A stretch of DNA of 64,000 nt from Nannochloropsis oceanica (lineage: Eukaryota > Sar > Eustigmatophyceae > Eustigmatales > Monodopsidaceae): the NCBI GenBank assembly GCA_004519485.1, contig CP038127.1, positions 186,001-250,000 of the forward strand, given 5' to 3'. The position numbers and the translations under genes were made by a program. Positions 42,301 through 53,592 of this stretch are shown here, piece after piece (the first letter of the stretch is position 1; every line of letters starts with the position of its first letter). The notes beneath the pieces were generated by a model. The model made no database searches, was not told the origin of the DNA, and saw nothing but the letters and a program-made list of their open reading frames with translations.

Positions 42301-43930
42301 TGCCCGTTTGAAGCGTAGCCGACATGAGGATGAGGCGGAGGTCGGAGGAACGGTGGCGCAGCAGCAGGTCGCGGAGGATGATGAGCAGGAAGTCCGTGTT
42401 CTTGTCACGTTCTGTTGTTGTGTTGAGGAGTAAGGAGGGAGGGTGGAAGTCAGAGAGGGGGGGGAGACCAGATGAGGATGAGGAAGGGTGTCATCAAAAG
42501 GACACGCACCGGAATCAAAAAACCAAGAAAATACCCAGAGATTCGAATTAATCAATGAATGAATCAATCACAGAGTACCTACCGTGCACCTCATCAATCA
42601 TCACCACATTGAACTCCCTCAATTCTGGATCGCCCATTAACATCCGCAGCAGCACCCCCGGGGTCATAAACACCACCTGGCTCCCCTCCGAGAACTCGCT
42701 CTCCTGGCGAATGTGGTACCCTACCGTTTTCCCCACCTCCTCCATTCGTTCACTCGCCACCCGTTCTGCGACGGAAATGGCACTGATCCTCCTGGGTTGC
42801 GTCACGGCCATCTTGAGCGTAGGTCCTATCGCTTCATCATCGAGGAGGAATTGAGGGACTTGCGTGGATTTCCCACAGCCCGTCTCACCGGACACGATCA
42901 CCACCTGGTGAGTCTTAATCAAATCCACAACGAGGGAGGAATGCTGCCAGGCTGGAAGAGCCTTACGCGCGGTCAGCATGGCTTGGTATTTACGGTTGGC
43001 TTCCTTTTTGGCTTGGGCCGCTGCGTGGCCTTCCTTTCGCTTGATCAGCAGCTGCTCTTGGGCTGCGGGGTCGTAGTAACCTTGTTGCTTCTTGCCTTGA
43101 TTCCTCGCCGTATTCTTGCTGTTACTCGCGATGGCCGCAGTGGCTGTAAGGGAGGATGAGGTTGTTCGTGGTCCTTGCTGCTTCTCTGCTGCACGCACTG
43201 CTGCCCGATGCCCCCCTCCTCCATTCTTACCCCCCTCTTCTGCTGCTGCCGCTGCTGCTGCCGCTGCCGCCAGCGTTACGGAACGTGACACACACAGCTT
43301 CAAAAGCGATTCATACTCTCGTTTACTAAGTGGATGCTTAGTCACGTGCCCTCTTAGAAGCTCCAAAGATTCCCTCCCCGGCTGGAAGGGTGGATGCCGC
43401 GTAATGTCCTCTTCCTCCCCATCCTCCTCCCCGCAATTCCTACCCTTCTTCTTCTTCTTTACAGTGATAAAGCGCTTCCCATCTCCTTTCCCGCTGCTTT
43501 TAGATACCAAACCAAGCTGCCCAGCTAATGCATGAAGGAACTTTCTGTGGATGTTATCGAGGGTAGGAGGGAAAGAAAGCTCCTCCTTACTCGGGTCCTC
43601 ACGCAACTGGTTCAACTGCGTCGAAAACGAAATTCGCATCGCCTCCGATATCGCACTAGGTCCATGAGTATCGCGTATGCCTTTGCTCCCATTTTTGCTA
43701 GTTTTACCGGACGGGCGGCTGGAAGCTGGTTGGTAAGGTGGATGTGGAGGAGGAGGGGGAGGTGGTCTGCTGGTGCTGCTGGTGCTGTTGCTGCTGCTGG
43801 TGCTGCTGCCTGCCATGCTTTGTTGACTGCTCGCCACGCTGCTGCCGCCTCCTTCTCCAAACCTGTTACTGCTTTCACCATCACCTCGTCCGCCACCACC
43901 TCTACCCTGTCCTCGTCCTCTGCGCGTCAT
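39311..43930 (-). CDS. R3H-domain DEVH-box ATP-dependent RNA helicase with inserted C2HC zinc finger
   Basis: DEAH/RHA-type helicase of 1482 residues in two exons (43930-42583 and 42411-39311). The junction recreates DEVHERD. Order: a Gly/Arg and Pro-rich N-terminus; an R3H single-strand nucleic-acid domain (about 93-160, FLHALAGQLGL...GKRFITVKK); a Lys-rich linker; Walker A GETGCGKST at 348-356; QPRRISA motif Ia; DEVH at 446-449; SATLQ motif III; then before motif IV an insertion with Cys 574, Cys 577, His 591, Cys 595 (CEMCG...THIVLCDG), a C2HC finger. RecA2 has TNIAETSVTIDDI and QRRGRAGR. HA2 and OB-fold regions follow, with a poly-Lys and acidic insert near 40.9-41.0 kb. The RGG-rich tail suggests RNA binding. 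Plant NIH-type and animal DHX36/YTHDC2 relatives share the R3H-DEIH layout. Role: unwinding RNA or G-quadruplexes, inferred. Confidence 0.92.
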
Positions 43931-44648
43931 GCCTTACTCCTTCGTTTGATCGGCCACGGAACACTGCTGCGGGAAATCGGTTGTGCTGGTCTCGCCGTGT
44001 CAGTCTTTCTTCAGTCTCCGTTAGGAGGCCCCTCCGCACCGCAGCTACATGTTGTGGAAGAGGAGAAAGATAGAGGTTGTGAAGTCCCGGTTGTGTGTCG
44101 CGCCGGTGGAAGACGCACCACTGGCAAGGAATAAACGTCGTCGTCGTCATCGCGCTTGCCGTTTCTGACCACAGTTGTATGTCATAATACGACTGACTTA
44201 ATGACTTGTTTTCCGGACTTTCCAATCCAAGCATGAACCGCGATGCAGACAGCATGGAAGGGGTGCCGTAAGGTTTTTCGAGCACCTGTGCATGCATCTT
44301 GCCGAGATTTCGGCTTTAAATGTGTATACACATCTCCCAACCCGTACGTCCCCAACATGCCAAGCAAAAGTTTACCATGAAAACATAATACAAATATTTC
44401 GGGTAAGATATACGGTACTTCCTTCCTTTGTTGTTAGTAATGTGATGCTTTTCTATATCAAAAATACTCATTGCATGCGCGGATAAACCGGAGTAGCAGA
44501 GAGAGCAGGTCTTCCACGCTTCCTCCCTCCCTTAACGTACCATAAAAGAAGTGTCCCAAAAGAAAGAATCAAGGTGGTTTCTCCAGACTGGCCCTCATTT
44601 CCCCCTTCATTTCCCTAATCATCATCCCTCTCTCCCTCTTCTTCCTCC
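43931..44648. other. Intergenic upstream of the helicase
   Basis: Promoter region of the helicase and 3' flank of the patatin gene. No gene recognised. Confidence 0.5.
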
Positions 44649-46319
44649 TTATATTGACGTCAAAAGCGAAGGAGAAGACACCTCAGCAGCCAATTCCTCT
44701 GGCGGGATTATCCTTACCGCACTGCTCTTGCTGCTGCAACTACCATCCGCTTCTCCCTCAGTCCCTCCCTCTGTACTACGTGTCCTCCTCATCCTCTGAA
44801 TCGCTGGATGCAATTGCCCCCCCTCATTCATTCGCTCTGCAAACCGATACCCCATCTCAACCAACCTCCTTAACCCCTCCCCCTCCTCCAACGTCATGAA
44901 CTCCTTCCCTCCTTCCTTTCTCCCTCCTTCTCCCCCTCTTCCCAACATCTCATCCTCCACATAATCAAACGTCACGGTCTCGGCATCCCTCAGGTGATTC
45001 GGCACCGCCCTCCTCCCAGCCCAGATCGACCCATCCACACAAGGCCACCCCCTCCACATGCAAAACGGCTTCCCGTCCATCACCATCGGCAGGTGCGCAG
45101 AGGCCAAACACGTCTCGATCAGATCCCCTTTACTCCGGAAGTCCGAGACATGATGCCGCTGGTACGGCAAGCACAACACATGGATATGCACTCGCCCTCT
45201 ACACAGCTCCGCGGCATTCGCAGGCAAGATTTCCTCGAGCCAATCCCGCACGACCCCCCCCCACACACCTACCAAGCCTAAGCTTCGTTTGTAAACGTTG
45301 TATTTGCGCAATAGTTTGACTGCAATGGCCGTAGCGTAGTGGGCATCGACGTGGCATGCCATAAGCGTTGCTGTGAGAGCACCAGCAGAAGCCCCAACGA
45401 GCTTGGCGTTAGTTAAATCGAAATATTTATTCAAAAACGTAGCCACGCCGGATTGCCAATAGAAGAATTTTCCGCCCCCAGGGAAGTTGACAACGAGCTC
45501 ATCTTGCCCACTGCTGCGGCTGCTGCTGCTGCCAGTACTCCAGGAGCGGGTGAAGGGTAGGGGGGCCGAGGCAGGGGCGACGGGCATGGAGAGGCATCGT
45601 TTCACTCGGGCGCGAGGAGGGGCGCTAGGGCCGCTGCTCCTGCTAGAGGGGGAAAAAATGACAGCTGGGAGATCTGCGGAGGTGATTAGAAGGGCAGGGG
45701 CGTTGTATTCGAGGTGCTGCTGCTCCTCTATTCCCCTCACTTCCTTCCTCTGTTCGTTAAGCTGGAGCTGTAAAAGGGTTTGGAGCACCGCTTCTCCCTC
45801 TTGTCGTTGCTGATGCTCTTTACGGAAGATGTCCAGATCGGTGCATGAGAGATGGCGCTTGTAGCGACTTGAGGTGCGAGGGAGGGAGGGCATGCCCAAA
45901 GGCACGAGTCGAGCTAGACCTAAGAGGAGATAGTGACGTTTGCTCCTTGACCCCGGAGTTGTGGTAGTTTCGACGATACTGCTACTTGAGCACTGTTGAA
46001 TAATCAAGATGGGTGGTGGAGGAGTTGCTACAGCTAATGGTGCAGAGGTGACAACTGTGAAGGGCAGCTCTCTTGTCCGCGAAGGAAGCGGGCTAGGGAA
46101 TGATAGCAATGGCGAGGAAGAGCTGGCAGAACGGAGGAATGCTGCCGATTGCGATGCCCCAATGTCCTTGTTGCCGCTTTGATGTAATGGTGATGGCGGA
46201 AAGGAGGAGGAGGACGAGGGGGGGGGAAGCAGTCGCTCTGCCTTGTCTTCATTCCTGCTGCCATGGCCGCCGCGGCCCACCAAGAGACCCAGGTGGCCGC
46301 CGTTTTCTTGAGGCGGCAT
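44649..46319 (-). CDS. Patatin-like phospholipase/acyl hydrolase
   Basis: Single-exon 556-residue protein, start MPPQENGGHLGL at 46319. The first 270 residues are Ser/Pro-rich and probably disordered, with short helices. The patatin domain runs from about 274 to 470: oxyanion-hole FPGGGKFFYWQ, nucleophile elbow GASAGA with Ser 311, and the dyad Asp 429 in VDGSIWAG. The Ser-Asp dyad and Gly-rich loop identify the family, which acts on phospholipids or triacylglycerol. A Gly/Glu-rich insert occurs near 44930-44890. The hydrophobic segment SLGLVGVWGGVVRDWL may contact membranes. No signal peptide. In an oil-rich alga this could be a lipid-droplet lipase, but that is inference. Confidence 0.82.
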   Translation of the reverse strand: MPPQENGGHLGLLVGRGGHGSRNEDKAERLLPPPSSSSSFPPSPLHQSGNKDIGASQSAAFLRSASSSSPLLSFPSPLPSRTRELPFTVVTSAPLAVATPPPPILIIQQCSSSSIVETTTTPGSRSKRHYLLLGLARLVPLGMPSLPRTSSRYKRHLSCTDLDIFRKEHQQRQEGEAVLQTLLQLQLNEQRKEVRGIEEQQHLEYNAPALLITSADLPAVIFSPSSRSSGPSAPPRARVKRCLSMPVAPASAPLPFTRSWSTGSSSSRSSGQDELVVNFPGGGKFFYWQSGVATFLNKYFDLTNAKLVGASAGALTATLMACHVDAHYATAIAVKLLRKYNVYKRSLGLVGVWGGVVRDWLEEILPANAAELCRGRVHIHVLCLPYQRHHVSDFRSKGDLIETCLASAHLPMVMDGKPFCMWRGWPCVDGSIWAGRRAVPNHLRDAETVTFDYVEDEMLGRGGEGGRKEGGKEFMTLEEGEGLRRLVEMGYRFAERMNEGGQLHPAIQRMRRTRSTEGGTEGEADGSCSSKSSAVRIIPPEELAAEVSSPSLLTSI

Positions 46320-47031
46320 TGTCCTGAGGCTGCAGTTTGCTACCGCCGTAGACTTTCCTTATTTTGTCTGCGGGGAGATAGATAGGTTGGAGGTGTGTCT
46401 GAGTGTCTGGGAAGAGCGGTGCTGCATACGGATTGGATGAGAGAGTCGTCTCGGCGGTTCTGGAACCAATGGCCCATGGGAAAGTCAACAAGAAAGCAAG
46501 TGGCCACCCCCCGACCCTGCCCTACCCTTCCTCCCGAATCGATTCTATCATGCTTGGCAAGAGGGAGAGCCAAGGCCTGGGTGTCACGGCATTTGCCAAG
46601 CGACATATCATAATGAGGGCGGCGAAGGAGACACTTCTACAACAGCAGCAACAGCCAAGAGCGAGAAAAAAGGAGAGAGGGACGATTGCGAGAGCTAAGA
46701 AATTGGGCTCCATGCGGGAAGCACACGAAATACATCAAAAATCCAAAGATGGTGAAATTTTGTGGGTTCTACAACGCCACGTGTTTTTGGGGGGCGTCCT
46801 GCAAATTACACGACACAGCAAGGACGTGATCGTCCTCTCGCTGAAGCAAGCCATGACAGGCGCCAGTAGCACGAAAACAAGGGGAAACAGTTACAAGGAA
46901 AGATTTGGTTCATCCACATGTAATTCCATATTTCAATGACTCCACCCTTACTCCCCATGCTTCTACTTTAAACAAGTACAAGTATATCCACCTTTATCGA
47001 CCTCCCCTTACTTCTCTCTCCCACCCAAACA
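46320..47031. other. Intergenic upstream of the patatin gene
   Basis: Contains one open frame of uncertain status (46469-46939, next entry) and the 3' flank of the aminotransferase gene. Confidence 0.5.
46469..46939 (+). CDS. Doubtful basic 156-residue open frame
   Basis: Begins at ATG 46469 in a good context (CCAATGG) and reads MAHGKVNKKASGHPP..., with poly-Gln from CAG, many Lys/Arg and a hydrophobic stretch near the end (VFLGGVLQITRHSKDVIVLS). No family is recognised. It sits divergent to the patatin gene and convergent to the aminotransferase. Composition is not clearly protein-like, and it could be a chance frame in leader or UTR sequence. Confidence 0.25.
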   Translation: MAHGKVNKKASGHPPTLPYPSSRIDSIMLGKRESQGLGVTAFAKRHIIMRAAKETLLQQQQQPRARKKERGTIARAKKLGSMREAHEIHQKSKDGEILWVLQRHVFLGGVLQITRHSKDVIVLSLKQAMTGASSTKTRGNSYKERFGSSTCNSIFQ

Positions 47032-48703
47032 CTAAAGCACAAACGTCGGCCCTCCTCGTATTTTCCCCAAGAAGAATGTGAAAGGCAAGGCTAGCAGCAC
47101 TGTTGCCATCAGGTACCCATCTGTTCGCCGCCACCGCTCTTTCAGCGCCCGCAGCCCTCTTTTTAGCCACCCTCCAGGAGCATAATGATGGTAGGGGACA
47201 GCATCCAGATAGTTCGTCTTCATGTCACACAGCAGTAGGTCATCTAGTTCCTTGAAAACAGGACCAGGCTTGCCTCCGCCGATATTTTTGCCATTAATGC
47301 GTACGATGGGAAGGACAGATCCCCCTCCCAGGCTGTAAGCTTCGGTGGCGGAGAGAAGCTCGTCGAGGGTGATGTGCGTGTACTCCACGCCCCTGACGAT
47401 GCCTGGTGGGCAGCAATGCGATTAAAAATTGACGGGGTCAGTAAAGTGAAAAGAGCGAGGAGATGGACGGGAGGACACTTCCCCCTGCTTCATCTTACCT
47501 TGCGGCTTGAGCCTCTCTTCCGCTAACTCCCACAGTCTCTTCACTGTTGTGCCGGCCAAGACCTTCTCGAAAGGAGGGGTGCGTAACATGCCATGAGGAG
47601 TCAAAATGGCGATATTCGCAATAGAACTCTCGGCCAGACGACCGGATTCGTCCACCTGTATGCCGAGACAGCCGCCCTAAGGACGTGGCAACAGTATAGT
47701 GAGGGAGGAAGAAAGAGGTGAGACCTGGAAAGGAGCCATAAAATATTCTCGCTTTTCAAACGAGACTAGTAGATTGTCCGGCAGGGCAGCCCAACAAATA
47801 ACAAGGAAACCAACCACACTGTGGTCAAGGGAAAGAAGGGGTAGGTGGGGTTGGGAAGAGTGTTTTGGATTAGAAGACAAGGGAAGGAATATGATCTAAC
47901 ACATATAATAAGAACTCACCATGCCTTCAGCTGACTCACAGACCAAGGCATTTGTCAGATAGTTCGTGCTCTTTATTGAGGCCAAAAGCCGGTTTTTCAA
48001 TGGAATGTCTTGAATCACGTACTCATCGATGCCTTGAAGCTTCAATTCTTCCTTAGACTTGTATCTATGCACCATGACAAAGAATCCGCTGCCTGTAGTT
48101 TCCTTCGAACTCACTGAGAAGTCGCCACGTCCTGAGGTTGTGTGTGGGTGGGCATGGGGAAGAGGGGAGAGGACGAAGGCTGGATGATGATGTGAGATAT
48201 CTGTATAGAGCCACATTGTCTGCCCCACAAATTCTCTCTTCGTTCTCTTCTTTCCTGTAATCATATAGCATACCAGCCGTCATCCAAAATCGGACAAAGA
48301 CGCCCTCCCGCTGTTGGCTGGCCGCCACAGTGCTAAGAATGATTTGCCGGAGCTCCTCCTTGGTGTAGGAGGGATGAATGCGGGCCAGCCCCGCCGACCG
48401 CAACAAACGATCTAAATGGAAGCCCAGGCCATAGCACTGCCCCTGGGAAACATTGCATGTGTCGAAGACGGCATGGCCACGGTGTACCATGTGCTCGTCC
48501 ATAGGAACCGTCATCAACGCCGGGTCTTCGACAATGCCCCCGAGAACCGAGCTATAGAAAGCGAGGAAATCGAAGGCACTCCGTGGCAGCTTGCGCTGCA
48601 TGGCTTGAAAGGACTCCTCGATATTCATTACCTGCGGTCGAACGGGCCCTGGTGGCGTACTTGGCCGGGATGATCTGGTGGGCAGCATTTTGCCTCGAGA
48701 CAT
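47032..48703 (-). CDS. Class IV PLP-dependent aminotransferase with C-terminal membrane tail
   Basis: Fold-type IV enzyme, a family that includes branched-chain and D-amino-acid aminotransferases and aminodeoxychorismate lyase. Four exons (48703-48274, 48131-47920, 47676-47499, 47402-47032) give 396 residues with phases 1, 0 and 1. Features: HRGHAVFDTCNVSQGQCYGL with the substrate-gate Arg region; GLARIHPSYTKEEL; the PLP-binding Lys 197 in LASIKSTNYLTNAL; AESSIANIAIL (phosphate cup Glu-Ser-Ser); then LAGTTVKRLWELAEE. The closest resemblance is to the D-amino-acid aminotransferase/ADC-lyase branch, not mitochondrial BCAT. The last 30 residues include a hydrophobic helix (YLMATVLLALPFTFFLG) followed by a basic KIRGG, so the enzyme looks tail-anchored. 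The exact reaction is not assignable from sequence. Confidence 0.85.
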
Positions 48704-49233
48704 GATGACAGAGAACCGAGATGAGAGTACGGGAAGGAAAGCTTCAATGCGCGCTGTGACAGGGGCCCAGGAAGCAGCAAGGGAGCAACGATAAAGGTTG
48801 TAAGAGCGCCTAGACCTCGTCGATAACTCGAGCGTGGTAGCTGTATAGTTGTGTTTTTGGAATGACTGATTGATTGATTCTTTTGTGAGTTTGATATTGA
48901 CCAGATAACCTCCCCAACCAAACAGCAGAAGTCAGTTGAAATGGAAAAGCGTGGCGTTTTCTTTTTCTTTGTTCACCCCACCTTATTCCTTTCCTGCTTC
49001 TTGCATTCCAGATGACTGTCTCTGGCAAATCAATACATGCACAAAAAATATGTAATTGGGGATTGATAAAATTAATCTTGTTTGACTGACATATTGACTC
49101 AGGTACACACTCTCACCCAACGGTGACAGAAGTCTCCTCGTTTGTACAATAAAAGATCTTGACGCGCGAATTTATCCAGAAACCATATTTTCACTTCGCC
49201 TACGCTCCTCGCAAGAACCGCCCGGCCCCCATG
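48704..49233. other. Intergenic, tandem minus-strand genes
   Basis: Promoter side of the aminotransferase and 3' flank of the Cys-rich gene. AT-richer than the surroundings; no gene recognised. Confidence 0.5.
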
Positions 49234-50995
49234 TTATCCCTTGGATGAAACCAAAGACGGTCCTGGCGACAGCACGAAGGGCGGAGGATCCATTGCTCGC
49301 TGCCGCTGCTGCTGCTGTTGCTGCTGCTGCTGACAGTAGGTATTACCCTCCCTATCTTCCCGTACCCTCCCCCTCTCCTCTTCCTTCTCCACCTCACCAT
49401 CTTGCTCCACTAAGTGCTGCCCCAGCGCGAGCGGCGCCCGGACTGGCGACGCCGGCGGAAGCACCTCCATCCCGGCGTCCCTCATCTGCTGCCTCTCGCG
49501 CGCTTCCTGGAAAATCCTCTCCTGCTCCTGCGCCAGCTCCATCTCTCTTTCTTCTGTCTCCCTCTGCGTCTTCTCTTTCGCAAGACGATGATGCTCGCGG
49601 CTCGTGCAGGTTTCGCACGGACAACTCTCACACACACAGTGCCCCCCCGCGCACCCGCGGCATATTAAGCACTTCCGACGGCCCTTGCACTTACATGCGC
49701 GACTATCACACTCCACGCTTATCCGGACACAGCAACCAGTCGCCGCGGCCTTTGGCCCGTCCTCCATCTCTTTCTTTCCCGCTGTTGCTACAGCTGCTGC
49801 TGCTATTGCAGCCGTAGCGGCCGCGCAGGTTTCGCTGTTCTCATGAATCGTGCATACCCCTTGTTCTTGTTGTTGTTGTTGCTGCCGGTTTTGCTGCTTA
49901 GCCTTGACCTTTCTTTTTATAATTGTAACCATACATTTGCTTTGACCATTACCGCTTTTGCCATTGCCATTACGGGTGCGTTTACGCGGGGAAGTGGTGG
50001 TGGTGGAAACATCTTTTCCTTCGCCCTCGACATCCTCCTGCTCCTCTTCATTTTCATCTCCGCCCTTGTGCCGTTTCTTACTTGCCGGCGCTTTAATCCT
50101 GCGGATCACTTTCTTTACAATGGCTGAGATGCTACTGCTACTCACAAGGATGTGGGTCCCGCTCCATTTTCTTCCTTCATGTGACCTGGCGACGGTGGTG
50201 CCCGTTGCGCACCTCCCTTCCTCTCCATCGATAGGAGTTGTTCCTGCAGCTGTTGCCGTGCTGTCAGCAGACAATGATATTCTCCGCTCGTCTGAGCTTC
50301 CCGATGTGCCCCGTTCTCTCCCAGACTCCTTCTCGCTCTCAACCAGAACCACCGCCGCTGACTCTACTCTCCTCGGCGTCTGCGGAGAGGAGGGTGGGAC
50401 GCCTTGTTGCGGAGCCAATATCGGCGTGACAGGTTCTTCCATTTCCCGTCCTTCCTGTGTGCTCACAGCTGTGGTAATCGGAGTGGTTCTTGTCGTTATT
50501 ATTGGCTTGGTCTCCCCCCTCCTTGACTTGGTAGTCTTTGTCTCGGAAGCAAAGACGAAGTGCGGCAAGCTAGGAGTGGCCACGCAAGGCCTCGGTTGGC
50601 TGGCGCTGGTGCTGCCATTGCTGCTTGTTATTGACAGCATGATGGGAGAGTTGTCGATGGACCTGCAGAGCGGTGTGGGACAGGAGATGTACATGTGTGA
50701 GTATGGGGTGTGGGTATGGGTGTGCGCGCGCATGTTGGGCTCCTTGAAGGAGAGATGGCCTCACCCAGAAAAAGCTCGGTTGGGAATGGGCAGACTAGCT
50801 TACCTTTTCAGATTTTAGGGCCCACTCTTCTGCCACCAGGTCGTCCAAATGCCCTTTCTTCTTCCTTGATCGTTGAAAGGGCGGTGTTGTGGCCGTGACT
50901 GTGATATGTGAAGAGGAAAAAAGATGGGAAATCCAGCACGTACACCGTAAATTAGTGAGCCAACGTCTCCACATCAGGCGCAGGAGGTCGCCCAT
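49234..50995 (-). CDS. Cys-rich, low-complexity protein of unknown function
   Basis: Two exons (50995-50804 and 50742-49234), CTGAAAAG/GTAAGC donor and CTCCTTCAAG acceptor, phase 0, give 566 residues starting MGDLLRLMWRRWLTNLRCTC. A long Ser/Thr-rich disordered part with basic patches (IVKKVIRRIKAPASKKRHK; SPRKRTRNGNG) leads into a compact Cys cluster near residue 385-430: CCVRISVECDSRACKCKG, then RKCLICRGCAGGHCVCES and CPCETC. About 14 Cys in 45 residues suggest metal binding. A Glu/Arg-rich coiled coil follows (REHHRLAKEKTQRETEEREM), and the tail has CAG-encoded poly-Gln. The Cys spacing does not match CXC/tesmin, RING or PHD patterns that I can recall. If exon 1 is UTR, translation could start at 50733 or 50640. 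Confidence 0.55.
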
Positions 50996-51551
50996 CCTAG
51001 GCCGCCGAACCAACACCACGCTCTCGTGCACTACTTGGCAGTCTCAGCATGTTCTGCAAAGCGGTAAAGGTATTGAGGGTGGATTTATGTCTGCGGCTGT
51101 GCTATAAAGTGACAAGTATCTACGCGGAGAGACTTCCGGGTAGCTAGCTATCTTGAGGTGTCCAAGTGTGAATCTGTCCAAGCAACGATCCCAAACCACT
51201 AGTCCTGAAATCAGAAGGTAACCAAACACCCTTCATGACAGTCATTTGATTTTTTGTTGTTGTTTTCGTTCTTTTTTCTTTGTGATCTGGATCACCTTCC
51301 CTGCCCTGAAGTACGCTGCTCACCTACATACACAGGCGGCTTGTTTATCCCCCTCCCATGCTATGCAAGTAAGCCCACCCTTCTCTCTCTTTCTCTATCT
51401 CTCTGTTTTGTCTTCACTCCCATTCAAATCCTAAGCCGAGGGTCGAGAGCACCCTCCGCCATGCACCCACCCAACCCCCAAGCAGGCAAGCAAAAACCTT
51501 TCTGGAACGTGACGGACTGAGTCAATTCATGGATCTAGGTGTACGAGCAAA
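50996..51551. other. Intergenic, tandem minus-strand genes
   Basis: Promoter side of the Cys-rich gene and 3' flank of the eL8 gene. Nothing recognised. Confidence 0.5.
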
Positions 51552-52975
51552 TTAGAAAGCAGCCTTCTTGGCCAGCTCGGCCTCCACCGCACGTTGGCGG
51601 ATCTCCAACCGCTTCTGGGTCTTGAGGCCCATGATTCCCCCACCCCATGTTCGCTCCTTCTTGTCATTGAACTGGTTCTTGAAATCCCCGCACATCTTCT
51701 CAAAGCTTGCTTTGTCCTCCTTCCTCGCCTCCTCTAGCGCCACGACCGCCGCATTCTTCTTGTGTACCAGCGCGCCCAAACGCGCCTTCCCCTTGACAAT
51801 GGCATAGGGGATCCCCTGCTTGCGGCACAGCGCGGGGAGCCACACCACTAACTCGATCGGGTTCACGTCGTGGGCAATGGCCACGAACTTCACCTTCTTG
51901 GCCTCAATCAGCTCCGTTACGTGCTTCAAGCCAAACTTCACCACGGTCTGCTTGCTCGGCGCCGCTGCCTCTCCTCCACTTGCCTTGGCCGCCGCCAGCT
52001 GCTTGAGCCGTTCGCGCTTCTCTACCTTGCTCTCGGGGCGGTACTTGGCCAGCAGTTTGAACAGCTCCGTGGCCTGGTTCTTCTCCAGAGCATTGGAGAA
52101 CTGGTTGATGGCAGGGGGCACCTTCAGACGTTGGTACAAGATTTTGCGCTGCCGCTGGATGCGGACGTAGCGGGGCCACTTGACGAAGCGCGAGAGGTCG
52201 CGGCCCTTAGGCTGTGGATAGGAGGGAGGAGTGAGGAAGAAAGGGAGGGAATAAGAGCGTGAGTGGCAGTTATTGGGACCGGCAGATGTGTGGCAGATGT
52301 GTTTGTCACTAGGCAGATAAAAGCTTCGGGGGAAAAGGAGAAAAACGGGCACGAACACCACATCACAACACCTGACAGATCAGATCAGAGCAAGGAATGC
52401 GCAGGAACTCGGCATGGAAGTACGCACACACACAACTACTAACACACCGAGACTGGAGCAACAACTATCTTCAATAAAATAGACGTGACGATCCTAAGCC
52501 CTTTGTCCACTCCCTCTGGTATTCTCCCTGTCACAAGATTACGCACCCGGATAGCGCCACCGACGCGGAAGCTGCGGGGCTCCGCCACGAAGAGCGGGTT
52601 GGCCTTGGGTGCCGCCTTCTTGGCAGGCTTTTTCGTCACCTTCTTGGGAGCCTGTGCGGACAAAAATATATAATGAAGTGAGTGAGAATTATCACGAAAG
52701 CAAGCGCACAAATGTTGTTGGTTGATATGTCCTGTCCTGTCCTCCCTCCCCCCTTCCATTCTTTGATGATGCCGAACCCTCCCAGCAGTCACCCAGCCTT
52801 AACGACAGTGGCCCCTATGAGGACAGTAATGCTGACAATGCGCGCAGAGATTAGGCACATTTACGCTGCGCATTACATGACTACAGCCCCACTGCGTCGC
52901 ACCAGCTTTCTTCTTCCCAACTCTTCCGCGTCGCCCGCAAACCCACCCAACCTCTCACAGCTACCAACGTACCAT
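51552..52975 (-). CDS. RPL7A: 60S ribosomal protein eL8 (L7a)
   Basis: Structural protein of the large cytosolic ribosomal subunit. Three exons: an ATG-only coding exon ending at 52973 with an ATG/GTACGT donor, 52651-52547 and 52211-51552, giving 255 residues. Exon 2 encodes APKKVTKKPAKKAAPKANPL and the conserved Phe-x-x-x-Pro-x-x-Phe segment. Exon 3 gives LSRFVKWPRYVRIQRQRKIL, LKVPPAINQFSNAL and the L7Ae-type RNA-binding core FVAIAHDVNPIELVVWLPAL, CRKQGIPYAIVKGKARLG. Length and motifs agree with the family. A first intron immediately after the initiator codon is common in ribosomal protein genes and may carry expression signals. Divergent from the TRIC-like gene with about 620 bp between starts. 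Confidence 0.95.
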
Positions 52976-53592
52976 TGTGTTCTAGGTCCTCTGGTTAAAC
53001 ACACCAAAAAAGCTTCCGCTCTCCTGTCTGGGGTTACAAGGGAAGCGGGAGGGAAAAACGAAGGACTCGTGAGTGTGAGGCAGACGGGAGAAGGAAAGCT
53101 GGCTGATCGTCAAGGCACTAGACGAAGCAGCGGTTGGAGCTTCTCAACCATCCGTCGCTCCCACGGCATCCGCCAAGAAGTTGCAGTCGACCTGTCCCAC
53201 GAACAATGATCCAAGACAACCCACACACGGGTATCGCATGACAGAAGCCCGTCAAACACAGGGCTCATGCGAGCAGAGCCTCTCGCTCCTCCACCACGAA
53301 AGGTGCACCGAGAAGAAGCGCGTCTCTGGTCATAATCCATTTTCGAACCCAACCTCCTCCCCCCCTCCGGCCATCGTTCGGAATCAAGTGCCGCGCGCTC
53401 GTCCCGTTGAAACTGAACTAGTCTTTGCCCATTTCCTTCTGCGTTCTTGGTTTCACTCTGTCCCTCACAACGCTCTCCACCGCGCCCACATGCATGGCCA
53501 AGATAGGGGAAAGCAAGCAGACAGGACCAGCATCGCTTCTTCCCTTTTAGTTCTTTATCTCCCAATCCGCGCAAAGTCAAGCGAATAGCACT
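52976..53592. other. Divergent intergenic region between eL8 and TRIC-like genes
   Basis: Probable two-way promoter and leaders. Open frames here have no family support. Confidence 0.5.
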
